The position numbers and the translations under genes are program-made. Positions 51,038 to 60,330 of a stretch of DNA of 64,000 bases are shown here, piece after piece. Where the stretch lies: NCBI GenBank assembly GCA_049322355.1, contig JBMORG010000010.1, positions 124,001 through 188,000 on the forward strand, read 5' to 3'. The notes below the pieces were generated by a model, which did not search any database, had not been told where the DNA came from, and saw nothing but the letters and a program-made list of their open reading frames with translations. This stretch comes from 0-14-0-80-60-11 sp049322355 (GTDB lineage Bacteria; Desulfobacterota; Desulfobaccia; Desulfobaccales; 0-14-0-80-60-11). Position 1 is the first letter of the stretch. Every line of letters starts with the position of its first letter.

Positions 51038-52297
51038 GTGAACGCCGATAACAAAATTCTGGTCATCGGGGGAGGCATGAGCGGCCTCACCGCGGCCCTG
51101 GAGGCGGCGGAAGCCGGGTCTCAGGTGATCATCACCGAGTCGGCCCCCTACCTGGGCGGCCGGGTTGCCCAACTCCACCGATATTTCCCCAAGCTCTGCC
51201 CTCCCACCTGCGGGTTGGAAATCAACTTTCGCCGCATCAAAGAAAATCCCAACATCAGCTTTTACACCATGGCGGAAGTCACCCAGGTCAGCGGCAGCGC
51301 CGGCAATTTCGACGTCACCGTAACGGTGCATCCCCGCTACGTCAATGACCGCTGCGTGGCGTGTCATGCCTGTGCGGAAGCCTGTACCGAGTGGCGGGTC
51401 AACGACTTCAACTACGGTCTGGACAAGACCAAAGCGGCCTATCTGCCCTATGACATGGCCTTCCCCCAGAAATACGTCATCGACAAGAGCGTGTGCAGCG
51501 GCGACTGCGGCCAGAAGTGTCTGGAAGCCTGCAAGTATGACGCCATCGAATTGCACATGAAACCCCAGACCCTGAATTTCAATGTGGGCGCCATCATCAT
51601 GGCCGGGGGCTGGGAACTCTACGACGCCACCAAGATGGACAACCTGGGGTTCGGCCAGGTCTCTAACGTCATTACCAACATGCAGATGGAACGCCTGGCG
51701 GCCTCCAACGGCCCCACCGGCGGCCAGATCCTGCGCCCCAGCGACCAGCAGCCGCCCAAGAAAGTGGCTTTTGTCCAGTGCGCCGGCTCCCGGGATGAAA
51801 ATCACCTCCCGTACTGTTCCTACATCTGCTGCATGGCCTCCCTGAAACAGGCCACCTACTTGCGGGAGAAAGACCCGGAAACCGAAGCCTATATCTTCTA
51901 TATTGATATCCGCACGCCGGGCCGCTATGAGCAGTTTTACTGGAAGGTCCGGGACGATGAGAATGTCCATCTGATTAGGGGTAAGGTGGCCAAGATCACC
52001 CAGGAACCCGGGACCGACAACGTTGTGGTGGTGGCGGAAAATACCGCCACGGGCAACAAAGAAAGCATGGTCTTCGATATGGTGGTCCTGGCGGCGGGCA
52101 TGGTGCCCTCCACCAAAGCCTCCCCCTTCCCCCTGCCGTTGTCTTACACCCCGGATGGCTTCGTCATTCAAGAACTGTTGCCGCCGGGAGTCTACGCCGT
52201 GGGAACCTTGAAGGGCCCCCTGGATGTAACCAAATCGGTGCAGGATGGCACCGGGGCCGCCCTTAAGAGTCTCATCGCCTTGGGCAGGAGGTCATGA
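51038..52297 (+). CDS. qmoA: Quinone-interacting oxidoreductase subunit QmoA
   Basis: Flavoprotein of the Qmo complex, 419 residues, related to heterodisulfide reductase HdrA. The FAD site is ILVIGGGMSGLTAALEAAE; Cys-rich blocks CVACHACAEAC and CSGDCGQKCLEAC bind iron-sulfur clusters; VAFVQCAGSRDENHLPYCSYICCMASLKQA is the Hdr-type signature. Qmo passes electrons from menaquinol towards AprAB. Start GTG 51038 follows CAAGGAGG. It overlaps qmoB by four bases. Confidence 0.96.
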   Translation: MNADNKILVIGGGMSGLTAALEAAEAGSQVIITESAPYLGGRVAQLHRYFPKLCPPTCGLEINFRRIKENPNISFYTMAEVTQVSGSAGNFDVTVTVHPRYVNDRCVACHACAEACTEWRVNDFNYGLDKTKAAYLPYDMAFPQKYVIDKSVCSGDCGQKCLEACKYDAIELHMKPQTLNFNVGAIIMAGGWELYDATKMDNLGFGQVSNVITNMQMERLAASNGPTGGQILRPSDQQPPKKVAFVQCAGSRDENHLPYCSYICCMASLKQATYLREKDPETEAYIFYIDIRTPGRYEQFYWKVRDDENVHLIRGKVAKITQEPGTDNVVVVAENTATGNKESMVFDMVVLAAGMVPSTKASPFPLPLSYTPDGFVIQELLPPGVYAVGTLKGPLDVTKSVQDGTGAALKSLIALGRRS

Positions 52298-54462
52298 TGG
52301 AAAAGAAATACGGAGTCTATCTGTGTAAAGGCTGTGGCATCGCCGATGCCATTGATTTTGAGAGCCTCACCAAGATAATCAAAAAAGAGGGCAAAATCCA
52401 GCACATCAAAGAAGCTGACATTATGTGCAGCCCCGAGGGCCGGGCCCTGATCCTGGAAGACCTGAAGCCCGAAGGCGAGGGCATCAATGCCATCGTCATC
52501 GCAGCCTGCTCGCCCCGGGTAAAATACGAAGAGTTGGATTTTCCCAATGTCTTAGTGGAGCGCTGCAACATCCGGGAGCTGGTGGCCTGGACTCAGGAGC
52601 CCAAGGCTGAAGCAACCCAATTGTTGGCGGAAGACTATCTCCGCATGTATTGCGCCAAGATCAAAAAAGTGGAAATGCCCGAGCCGTGGGAGACCGAATG
52701 TGACAAGACCATCCTGGTCATCGGCGGCGGCATCGCGGGCTTGAGCGCTGCCCTGGAAGCAGCCAACAACGGCTATGCCGTGGTCCTGGTGGAGAAAGAG
52801 GCGCAATTGGGAGGGTTCGCGGCCAAGATGTACCGCCAGACCCCCAGCAGCTACCCTTACACCACCCTCCAGGAGCCCGCGGTCTTCAAGAAAATCCAGG
52901 AAGTCCAGAATCACCCCAAAATCAGGGTGATGACCGCAGCCACCCTGGAGAAGCTCGATGGCCAGCCCGGTCTGTTGGACGCTGATATCAAAGTTGGCGG
53001 CGATGTCGAGACCCTGAGGGTGGGGACCGTGGTCATGGCCGCGGGATGGAAGCCCTATGACGCCACCAAGCTCACTCATCTGGGCTATGGGCTCTCCAAG
53101 GACATCATTACCAGCATCGAAATGGAAGAAATGGCCAAGGCCGGCAAGATCGTGCGGCCTTCTGACGGCAAAGCCCCCCAATCGGTGGCCTTCATTCAGT
53201 GCGCCGGTTCCCGGGACCCGGAACATCTGCCGTATTGTTCCGACTTCTGCTGCCTGGCCTCCTTGAAGCAGGCCGTCTATGTCCGGGAGCAGAACCCCAA
53301 CGCCACGGCCATGATTCTTTATAAGGATATCCGTACTCCGGGGCAGACGGAGCTGTTCTACAAGCAGGTCCAGAGCGATCCCGGTGTCATGCTCACCAAG
53401 GCCGAGATTGCCGGCGTCAGCCTGGGCGACGACGGCAAGGTCCTGATCAACGCCACCGACACCCTGTTGGGTGAAAACGTCATCTTCGAGGCCGACCTGG
53501 TGGTCCTGGCCGTGGGCATTGTCCCGGCGACCGCGGATGAAGCGGTGCTTAACCTGGGTTATCGCCAGGGGCCCGGGCTGCCCGATCTGGAGTTGTTCAA
53601 CGGCTTTGCCGACTCCAACTTTATCTGCTTCCCCTACGAAACCCGGCGGACCGGCATCTATGCCGCCGGCTGCGTCCACCAGCCCATGAACATGGCCATG
53701 GCCGCAGAAGACGGCGTGGGCGCCGCCTGCAAAGCCATCCAGGCCGCGGAGCACGTGGCTGCGGGGATGGCGGTGCATCCCCGGGCCTGGGATGAGACCT
53801 TCCCGGATCCGTTCATGCAGCGTTGCACCCAGTGCAAACGGTGCACGGAAGAGTGTCCCTTCGGCGCCATCGAAGAAGACGAAAAAGGCACGCCCTTTTA
53901 CAAGATCAACCGCTGCCGCCGCTGTGCTACCTGCATGGGGGCCTGTCCCGAGCGTATCGTGTCCTTCAAGGACTACAACGTTGACCTCATCGGTTCCATG
54001 CTTAAGAACGTGGATGTCCCGGAACTGGAGGATGAAGACGATCCCGCGGCTCCGTTCCGCATCATCGGCCTGATCTGCGAAAACGACGCCATGCCGGCCC
54101 TGGACGCCGCAGGGCTGCACAAGCTGCGCCTGAATCCGTATATCCGTTTCATTCCCCTGCGCTGCCTGGGGTCCTTTAACATGGTCTGGGTCTCCGATGC
54201 CCTGTCCCGGGGCATTGACGGCATAATCCTGTTGGGCTGCAAGTCCGGCGACGACTATCAATGCCATTTCGCCAAGGGCAGCGAGCTCTGTGAATACCGC
54301 CTGAGCAAGCTTTCGGAAACCCTGGACAAACTCGGTCTGGAATCCGACCGCGTGGTTCAGTATCAGATCGCCCACTCCGATTTCGACCGCCTGCCGCAGA
54401 TTCTAGATGATTTTGTGGCCCGGGTGCGGGAGATCGGCCCCAACCCCTTCAAGGAATTTTAG
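52294..54462 (+). CDS. qmoB: Quinone-interacting oxidoreductase subunit QmoB
   Basis: Second flavoprotein of Qmo, 722 residues. An N-terminal segment with Cys (LCKGCGI) leads to an HdrA-like FAD domain (ILVIGGGIAGLSAALEAANNG, VAFIQCAGSRDPEHLPYCSDFCCLASLKQA), then two [4Fe-4S] motifs (CTQCKRCTEECPFGAI and CRRCATCMGACPERI), and a C-terminal MvhD-like domain (about 585-720, LGCKSGDDYQCHF). That last domain is the feature that separates QmoB from QmoA. Start ATG 52294 overlaps qmoA; a second ATG follows at once. Confidence 0.96.
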   Translation: MMEKKYGVYLCKGCGIADAIDFESLTKIIKKEGKIQHIKEADIMCSPEGRALILEDLKPEGEGINAIVIAACSPRVKYEELDFPNVLVERCNIRELVAWTQEPKAEATQLLAEDYLRMYCAKIKKVEMPEPWETECDKTILVIGGGIAGLSAALEAANNGYAVVLVEKEAQLGGFAAKMYRQTPSSYPYTTLQEPAVFKKIQEVQNHPKIRVMTAATLEKLDGQPGLLDADIKVGGDVETLRVGTVVMAAGWKPYDATKLTHLGYGLSKDIITSIEMEEMAKAGKIVRPSDGKAPQSVAFIQCAGSRDPEHLPYCSDFCCLASLKQAVYVREQNPNATAMILYKDIRTPGQTELFYKQVQSDPGVMLTKAEIAGVSLGDDGKVLINATDTLLGENVIFEADLVVLAVGIVPATADEAVLNLGYRQGPGLPDLELFNGFADSNFICFPYETRRTGIYAAGCVHQPMNMAMAAEDGVGAACKAIQAAEHVAAGMAVHPRAWDETFPDPFMQRCTQCKRCTEECPFGAIEEDEKGTPFYKINRCRRCATCMGACPERIVSFKDYNVDLIGSMLKNVDVPELEDEDDPAAPFRIIGLICENDAMPALDAAGLHKLRLNPYIRFIPLRCLGSFNMVWVSDALSRGIDGIILLGCKSGDDYQCHFAKGSELCEYRLSKLSETLDKLGLESDRVVQYQIAHSDFDRLPQILDDFVARVREIGPNPFKEF

Positions 54463-54474
54463 GAGGTATGATCC

Positions 54475-55590
54475 ATGGCAGGTGAAAAAATCATAAAACC
54501 GGACCTCCAATTCGTGAAGCGGGTGGTGGCCGCCGGAGGAGACACGGTCAAAAAATGTTATCAATGCGATACCTGTTCGGTGGTGTGTAATCTCACCCCG
54601 GACGAAAAACCCTTCCCCCGGAAGGAGATGCTCCAGGCCCAATGGGGGCTCACCGAAGTGCTCCAAGACCCGGACATCTGGCTGTGCCACCAGTGCAGCG
54701 ACTGCACCGTCTATTGTCCCCGGGGTGCCAAGCCCGGTGAGGTCCTGGGCGTCCTCCGGCAGATGTGCATTGAAAAATATGCCACACCGCCACAGCTGGC
54801 CAAGGCGGTGGGAGACCCCAAGTTCCTGCCGCTGCTCATTGCCTTCCCGATGCTGCTCTTGTTCCTGGCCTTGAAGGCCACAGGGCACTGGGCCATCCCC
54901 GAGGGCCCCATCGTTTACTCCAAATTGTTCCCCACCCTCCTGGTGGACTTCATCTTCGTGCCTGCCTTCTTCTTCGCGGTGGCGGTGCTGGCCAAGGGCG
55001 TCATGGCCTTCTGGCAGGATATAAACGCCACCAACCCCTGGAAGGTCAAGGTTGAAGGCAACCTGGTGGGGAACCTCATTGCCACCATAAAAGACATCCT
55101 GATGCACAACCGCTTTAGGGAGTGCGAAACTACCTATAACCGCTCCACCAACCACCTGTTCCTGGTATTTGGGTTTATTTTCCTGGGGATTGTCACCAGT
55201 TGGGGCTTCCTCAACGAATGGGTGCTGCACCATGACTCGCCTTACGCGATCTATGAGCCCATTAAACTGCTGGCTATTGTGGGAACCGCGGCCTTGCTCT
55301 ACGGCATTTACAATATCCTGAAAGAACGTCAGGCCAATGCTGAAAAAGCCGGTTATGGTTCCTATTTTGACTGGTTCCTGATCTACGTGATCTTTGCCGT
55401 GGGCGCCACCGGCCTCCTCGCCTGGCTCTTCCGTCTGGTGGGCATCCGGATTCTGGCTTACCCCACGTACTTCCTGCACTTGACCACGGTCTTTATGCTG
55501 TTTTTCTACGCCCCTTACACCAAGCTGGCCCACATTGTTTACCGCACCGTGGCCATGCTCCAGGCCCGTATGTCCGGCCGGGGCTTCTAG
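54475..55590 (+). CDS. qmoC: Quinone-interacting oxidoreductase subunit QmoC
   Basis: Membrane subunit of Qmo, 371 residues. An N-terminal HdrC-like ferredoxin domain holds CYQCDTCSVVC and CHQCSDCTVYCPRGA; the C-terminal half has about six membrane spans of an HdrE/NarI-like b-type cytochrome with several His (for example in MHNRFRECETTYNRSTNHLF and FLHLTTVFML) that can ligate haem. It is the point where menaquinol is oxidised. AGGAGG stands before the ATG; a strong terminator follows. Confidence 0.96.
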   Translation: MAGEKIIKPDLQFVKRVVAAGGDTVKKCYQCDTCSVVCNLTPDEKPFPRKEMLQAQWGLTEVLQDPDIWLCHQCSDCTVYCPRGAKPGEVLGVLRQMCIEKYATPPQLAKAVGDPKFLPLLIAFPMLLLFLALKATGHWAIPEGPIVYSKLFPTLLVDFIFVPAFFFAVAVLAKGVMAFWQDINATNPWKVKVEGNLVGNLIATIKDILMHNRFRECETTYNRSTNHLFLVFGFIFLGIVTSWGFLNEWVLHHDSPYAIYEPIKLLAIVGTAALLYGIYNILKERQANAEKAGYGSYFDWFLIYVIFAVGATGLLAWLFRLVGIRILAYPTYFLHLTTVFMLFFYAPYTKLAHIVYRTVAMLQARMSGRGF

Positions 55591-55619
55591 TCGCAGCAGA
55601 TCAAGACCCTGAAACACTG

Positions 55620-55648
55620 CCGGCCCCCATGTGGGGGCCGGTTTTTTT
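55620..55648 (+). terminator. Intrinsic terminator after qmoC
   Basis: Perfect stem CCGGCCCCCAT/GTGGGGGCCGG around a minimal loop, followed by seven T. It closes the sulfate-reduction locus. Confidence 0.93.
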
Positions 55649-55837
55649 CAAGTAATCTCACCTCACTATACCCCATATTCTTGTACCGAGTTGCACTCAA
55701 AAGCAATTATTGGCAACCGCAGGCTTTAGCCTGCGTTGCATAGGCTGCAGTCGGTCTTTGGATGAATTTTGCAAGAGGCCTTAAGGTAATAACCGACTGA
55801 GAAAAGTTCGTTTTATAAGATGGACAACAATTTGTTC

Positions 55838-55969
55838 CTACTTTAGCCCCTGGTTAAAGATAAAAAGCAAAAAAACGATCAGAAGCGTGGCTATCAAAGA
55901 AAATTCGAGCTTTTTCACCTTGCCTTCCAGTTCCGTTACCTTTTGTTCCAAATCCGGGGAATCAGGCAT
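55838..55969 (-). CDS. Small coiled-coil/single-span membrane protein
   Basis: A 43-residue product: a charged heptad-like helix (DLEQKVTELEGKVKKLEF) followed by one membrane span (SLIATLLIVFLLFIF) and NQGLK. AGGAGACAA precedes the ATG that ends at 55969; a longer frame exists but lacks a better start. No family is recognised. Its size and layout resemble small regulatory membrane peptides; that is only a resemblance. It stands alone after the qmo terminator. Confidence 0.6.
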   Translation of the reverse strand: MPDSPDLEQKVTELEGKVKKLEFSLIATLLIVFLLFIFNQGLK

Positions 55970-56139
55970 AATTGTCTCCTGTTGATTTCTTTTATCTATC
56001 GGCATAATGGAGATGGGGCTTAAATGGTTTTTTGTTAAGCCCAGCTCGGCATCGGCCCTCGACCTCAATATGGTTGGTTATTTGGGTAAAATTTTGATAA
56101 GATATTCATAAGCAAAGAAAAACCGTTAAGGAGTAGAAC

Positions 56140-56943
56140 ATGGTAGATTTGAACATGCGAGTGGTGGAGCCCCGGAAACTGACCCCCGAGAGCCGCTTCA
56201 AGTTCCGGTGCCACCCTGGTGTCCCTTGCTTCACCGAGTGCTGCGGCAGGACCACCATCATCCTCACCCCCTACGATATCCTTCGCCTGAAAAACCGTCT
56301 AAATATGAAGGCAGCAGACTTTTTGGCCCAATATACCCGAACCGAGCCTCACGACAAATCTGGCCTCCCTTTAATCATCATGGATATGCCCCGTTTCGGC
56401 AATCGCTGCCCCTTCGTAAAGCCGGTGGCAGGCTGCTCGGTCTATAGCGACCGTCCAGCCACCTGCCGTTATTACCCGGTAGGGCAGGGAACTCTCATCA
56501 CCGAAGAAGGCTTGGATGAATTCTACTTCTTCGTGCGGGAGGAACATTGCCGGGGCTATGAAGAAGATGCGGAATGGACCGTGGCCACTTGGCGGCAAGA
56601 CCAGGGCGTGGACAAGTATGACGACATGAACCGGGAATGGAAGACCTTGATGCTGCGCCGGGGCGCGGATGGCGGGCCGGTCACCGACGAGCGGGGCAAC
56701 CGGCTCTTCGCCATGGTTATGTACGATCTGGACCAGTTCCGGAACTTCGTCTTCAAGAGCCGCTTTCTGACTATCTTCAGCGTGGACGAGGATGTCCAGG
56801 AGAAGATCTGGGATGACGATGAGGAGCTCTTGAAGTTCGGTTATCAGTACGTCAAAATGGCCCTGAAAATTGCGGATGCGGAAAGCCTGGAATTGGCTAA
56901 GCCCATTGGTCCTGGCCCCGGAGCCACGACCCTGACGTTCTAA
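56140..56943 (+). CDS. YkgJ-family cysteine cluster protein
   Basis: Protein of 267 residues with the YkgJ-type Cys pattern: FRCHPGVPCFTECCGR, then RCPFVKPVAGCSVYSDRPATCRYYP, a Zn/Fe-S-binding set (eight or so Cys, known in this family to bind a metal centre). The remainder is helical and acidic. AAGGAG stands before the ATG. Function is unknown for the family. An intrinsic terminator follows. Confidence 0.85.
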   Translation: MVDLNMRVVEPRKLTPESRFKFRCHPGVPCFTECCGRTTIILTPYDILRLKNRLNMKAADFLAQYTRTEPHDKSGLPLIIMDMPRFGNRCPFVKPVAGCSVYSDRPATCRYYPVGQGTLITEEGLDEFYFFVREEHCRGYEEDAEWTVATWRQDQGVDKYDDMNREWKTLMLRRGADGGPVTDERGNRLFAMVMYDLDQFRNFVFKSRFLTIFSVDEDVQEKIWDDDEELLKFGYQYVKMALKIADAESLELAKPIGPGPGATTLTF

Positions 56944-56951
56944 ACTCTGCC

Positions 56952-56980
56952 AAGGCCGGGATGCTTTTCCCGGCCTTTTG
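56952..56980 (+). terminator. Intrinsic terminator after ykgJ-like gene
   Basis: Stem AAGGCCGGGA/TCCCGGCCTT with a six-base loop and a TTTT tail. Confidence 0.85.
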
Positions 56981-57070
56981 CCTTCTTCTCCTTCATCTCC
57001 TGGGGAGTAAGCTAGGCCAATATATATTTTCTGTGGCAAAAAAATTTTCTTAAATTAATAATATGGAAAT

Positions 57071-57502
57071 ATGACCATAACCTCAGAGATTCAAGCCAAT
57101 GCGGCGGAAATCACCGAGATCCTGCATAATTATCGGGTGGTGGCGGTGGTTGGGTTGTCCGCCGATCCCGACCGTCCCAGTTATCGAGTAGCCCGTTATC
57201 TGCAGGAACACGGTTACCGCATTATCCCCGTTAATCCCAACTGTCAGAAGGTTTTGGGTGAAAAGTGTTACCCCGGTCTCAAGGATATTCCCTTCCCGGT
57301 GGAGGTCGTGGACATCTTCCGCGTCGTTTCGGCCATCCCGGAAATCGTGGATGACGCCATTGCGGTGGGGGCTAAAGTGGTGTGGATGCAGCAAGGTCTG
57401 GAAGAACCCCAATCAGCCCGCAAAGCCAGGGAGGCCGGCCTCCGGGTGGTCATGAACCGTTGTCTGAAGATCGAACATAATCAACGCTATCAGCAGGGAT
57501 AA
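57071..57502 (+). CDS. CoA-binding domain protein (YccU-like)
   Basis: Stand-alone CoA-binding Rossmann domain of 143 residues: VVAVVGLSADPDRPSYRVARYLQEHGYRIIPVNP, then VEVVDIFRVVSAIPEIVDDAIAVGAKVVWMQQGLE and a C-terminal VVMNRCLKIEH. Members bind CoA and are otherwise uncharacterised. The ATG at 57071 is the first in frame after an AT-rich leader. Confidence 0.9.
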   Translation: MTITSEIQANAAEITEILHNYRVVAVVGLSADPDRPSYRVARYLQEHGYRIIPVNPNCQKVLGEKCYPGLKDIPFPVEVVDIFRVVSAIPEIVDDAIAVGAKVVWMQQGLEEPQSARKAREAGLRVVMNRCLKIEHNQRYQQG

Positions 57503-57549
57503 AAAAACCAGGTGGGACCTACCTGTTTGCCGCCAAGGAGCTTAACCGC

Positions 57550-57912
57550 ATGGAAATCACCCTGTTCAACAAGAATGGTAAGCCGGTAGCCTATATCGCA
57601 GATGACGGGGAAACTATTTATCTCTGGGATGGCCGCCCTGTGGCCTATCTCTCAGATGACAAGGTGTGCGGCTGGGATGGCAGGCAACTAGGTTGGTTTC
57701 AAAACGGCACGGTCTTTGATATCTATGGACTGCGCGCCGGGTTCATCAAAAGCAAATCTCCCATAGCCACAGAAGTCGAGCCCCTCAAACCCCAGAAATA
57801 CCTCAAGCCGGCCAAAGGGGAAAAACAATCTCAGGTAATCAAACCGATTCTGTGCTACGGGTTCTCTAACAAGACTTTGGAAGAACTACTGGAAGCAGGT
57901 CCCAAACGCTGA
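57550..57912 (+). CDS. 4-fold beta flower-type protein
   Basis: A 120-residue product whose first 75 residues are short beta repeats of the form G-x-P-V-A-Y-I/L-x-D-D (NKNGKPVAYIADDGETIYLWDGRPVAYLSDDKVCGWDGRQLGWF), matching the small 4-fold beta flower domain. The tail is basic and unstructured and ends NKTLEELLEAGPKR. GCCAAGGAG precedes the ATG. Its role is unknown; proteins of this kind are scattered in bacteria. Confidence 0.75.
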   Translation: MEITLFNKNGKPVAYIADDGETIYLWDGRPVAYLSDDKVCGWDGRQLGWFQNGTVFDIYGLRAGFIKSKSPIATEVEPLKPQKYLKPAKGEKQSQVIKPILCYGFSNKTLEELLEAGPKR

Positions 57913-57987
57913 TCGCGTCGTGGCTCAGGCAGCCTATCACAACCAACCATACCTCCCCGAAGGCAAGATACGCCCAGGTCACCTTGT

Positions 57988-58011
57988 CGGGCGGACCCAT
58001 GTGTCCGCCTC
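57988..58011. repeat. Half copy of the GGGGCGG palindromic repeat
   Basis: TCGGGCGGACCCATGTGTCCGCC carries one inner hairpin (GGCGGAC/GTCCGCC) of the element seen complete at 19030 and 22162, without the outer stem. It lies in the gap before the comM-like gene. Confidence 0.6.
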
Positions 58012-58136
58012 TTATAGTTTTTGGCATGGTTATTAGTATAAATTTGAAAGAAAGCTTATTGTCTAATGTTCCTTGCCCCCTGATGGAAGAGGACAGGGGG
58101 GTGAACAACTGACGATGCGATTTATGGGAGCAGCCC

Positions 58137-59660
58137 ATGTTGGCTAGGGTGAAAAGCGGGGCCTTGTTGGGGGTGGATGCCTACATCGTCGAGGTGGAGG
58201 TGGACCTGGCCCCCGGCCTGCCTGCTTTCACCACCGTAGGCCTGCCTGAAACCGCGGTCAAAGAGAGCAAAGACCGGGTCAAGGCCGCGGTGAAAAACTC
58301 CGGCTATAAATTCCCCGGCAACCGCGTCACCCTCAACCTGGCCCCGGCCGACATTCGCAAGGAAGGCACGGGTTTTGACCTGCCCGCGGCCGTAGGTATC
58401 TTGACAGCCCAGGGGTTCATCCCCCCGGAGGCCCCGGAAAACTATCTCCTGTATGGCGAACTCTCTCTGGACGGCCGCCTCAAACCCACCCGGGGAGTAC
58501 TCTCCATGGCCCTGGCCACTCGGGAGGCGAATCTTGCCCTTATCATACCAAAAGCCAACGCCAAGGAGGCGGGAGTAGTCCAAGGAATTAACATCTATCC
58601 CGCCGAGCACCTCTCCCAGGTGGTGGAATTCCTGAACGGGCGTGAGCCCCTGGCCGCATTGGCCTCCGAGGCGCCGGAGCTGTTGGGATCTCCGCCCCGT
58701 TACGATGAAGACTTCCGGGAGGTCCGGGGCCAGGAGCCGGTGAAACGGGCCCTGCTCATCGCCGCCGCTGGCAGCCACAACGTCCTGATGGTGGGCCCGC
58801 CCGGCGCCGGCAAGACCATGCTGGCCCGGTGCCTCCGCACCATCCTGCCGCCCTGGAGTTTCGAAGAGGCCCTGGAGACCTCCAAAATTTACAGCATCAT
58901 GGGACGCTTAAAGCCCGGCCAGGCTTTGGTGCCTCGGCGGCCCTTCCGGTCCCCCCACCACACCATCTCCGACGCCGGCTTAATCGGCGGCGGCACCATC
59001 CCCCGGCCCGGCGAGGTCAGTCTGGCCCACCATGGGGTGCTTTTTTTGGATGAACTACCGGAGTTCCGCCGCTCCACCCTGGAAGTCCTGCGCCAGCCCC
59101 TGGAAGAGGGCAAGGTGACCATCTCCCGGGCGGCCACCGCACTCACCTACCCGGCCCGCTTCATGCTGGTGGCCGCCATGAACCCCTGCCCCTGCGGTTT
59201 TTACGGCGATGTCAAACGGCCCTGCACCTGCACCCCCAACCAGATCAATTCCTACCGCTCCCGCATCTCCGGCCCCCTCCTGGACCGGATCGACATCCAG
59301 ATTCAGGTGCCCGCAGTGCCTTTTAAGGACCTGGCTGCGCCTGAGGCAGGGGAGGGCTCTCAAGAAATGCGGGTCCAGGTAGTGGCTTCCCGTGAGGTCC
59401 AGACCCAGCGGTTTCACAAAACCCGGGTCTATGCCAACGCTTATATGCCGCCCCGGCTAATCAAACAGCACTGCGTTCCGGGCCCCGAGGCCCAGCGCCT
59501 GCTGGAGGCCGCCATGGAGCGCCTGGGTCTCTCCGCCCGGGCCTACCACCGCATCCTGAAGATCGCCCGCACCATCGCCGATTTGGAAGGGGAGGGCGCC
59601 CTCGGCCCCGCCCACGTGGCCGAAGCTATTCAGTATCGGACGATGGATAGGAAGTTTTGA
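58137..59660 (+). CDS. comM: YifB/ComM-family Mg-chelatase-like AAA ATPase
   Basis: Hexameric AAA+ protein of 507 residues. N-terminal Lon-like domain (MLARVKSGALLGVDAYIVEVEVDL, GLPETAVKESKDRVKAA), Walker A GPPGAGKTMLARCL, Walker B VLFLDELPEF, and the Mg-chelatase-like C-terminus with CPCGFYGD...CTCTP, a Cys cluster typical of the family. In naturally competent bacteria ComM is a branch-migration helicase; competence has not been shown here. The ATG at 58137 follows GGGAG. Confidence 0.93.
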   Translation: MLARVKSGALLGVDAYIVEVEVDLAPGLPAFTTVGLPETAVKESKDRVKAAVKNSGYKFPGNRVTLNLAPADIRKEGTGFDLPAAVGILTAQGFIPPEAPENYLLYGELSLDGRLKPTRGVLSMALATREANLALIIPKANAKEAGVVQGINIYPAEHLSQVVEFLNGREPLAALASEAPELLGSPPRYDEDFREVRGQEPVKRALLIAAAGSHNVLMVGPPGAGKTMLARCLRTILPPWSFEEALETSKIYSIMGRLKPGQALVPRRPFRSPHHTISDAGLIGGGTIPRPGEVSLAHHGVLFLDELPEFRRSTLEVLRQPLEEGKVTISRAATALTYPARFMLVAAMNPCPCGFYGDVKRPCTCTPNQINSYRSRISGPLLDRIDIQIQVPAVPFKDLAAPEAGEGSQEMRVQVVASREVQTQRFHKTRVYANAYMPPRLIKQHCVPGPEAQRLLEAAMERLGLSARAYHRILKIARTIADLEGEGALGPAHVAEAIQYRTMDRKF

Positions 59661-59688
59661 CGAAGGAACAGATGGAGGACAAACTTTC

Positions 59689-59951
59689 TCGTTCCCAAGC
59701 TGTGCCTGGGAACGCCCTCTATTGATGCCAAGCTGAGCTTGGCACTCATGTTCGTTCCCAAATGCAACTTGGAAACAAGTTGATAAACATCCTACTTGGG
59801 GGGTTTTATTCTGGTTCCCAAGCTCCAGCTTGGGAACCTATTTTTCTGCAAAGCTCTGCTTTGCTCATTTTTCTGATGGTATAATAGATCAATCTGTCGC
59901 CAAGCCGAGCTTGGCGTAAGAATATGATCCCCAAGCCGGAGCTTGGGGACG
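59689..59951. repeat. Cluster of REP palindromes and hairpins
   Basis: Four REP-type palindromes (arms like GTTCCCAAGC/GCTTGGGAAC) at about 59689-59714, 59753-59776 (decayed), 59813-59838 and 59927-59951, interspersed with secondary hairpins at 59726-59744, 59848-59864 and 59898-59916. The linker between hairpin and REP at 59838-59848 is the complement of AGAAAAATAG, matching the linkers at the transposase. It fills a 418-base gap with no gene. Confidence 0.8.
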
Positions 59952-60078
59952 AGATGAGGGGGGGGAAAATTCCTTTCACCTCTTGCCGCGCCCGTTCTTT
60001 GCTCTTATTTTTATAGAAAGTCCCGTCGGGGCTCGGCGGGGGGAACTGACCGCCTAATTCACCACAAGGAGTGAGGTC

Positions 60079-60330
60079 ATGAAGCACACGATCGAAGAAT
60101 TAAAAGCCAAGATTCTCATGATGTATCCGGATATAGACAAGTACGGGGTGACTTCTTCCCTCACCTTCGACAAAGGAAAAAACACCTACGTCCTGGAGTT
60201 GAAGAAAGACCAGCACCACCTGGCCACATATATTGACAAGGTGGACGCAGACAAATGCATGGATAACATCGAATGCATCCATCTGGGAGTGCAAATTGGC
60301 CAGTTCCTGGAGAACTTCAAAAAGGTGTGA
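60079..60330 (+). CDS. Hypothetical protein, 83 residues
   Basis: Small protein with no family I recognise. It is mixed alpha/beta: a helical start (IEELKAKILMMYPDIDKYG), a beta hairpin (SLTFDKGKNTYVLELKKDQHHLATYIDKVDADKC) and a helical end (LGVQIGQFLENFKKV). Two Cys (KCMDNIEC) lie five residues apart. CACAAGGAGTG precedes the ATG. The codon use and ribosome site look genuine. Cytosolic. Confidence 0.65.
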   Translation: MKHTIEELKAKILMMYPDIDKYGVTSSLTFDKGKNTYVLELKKDQHHLATYIDKVDADKCMDNIECIHLGVQIGQFLENFKKV

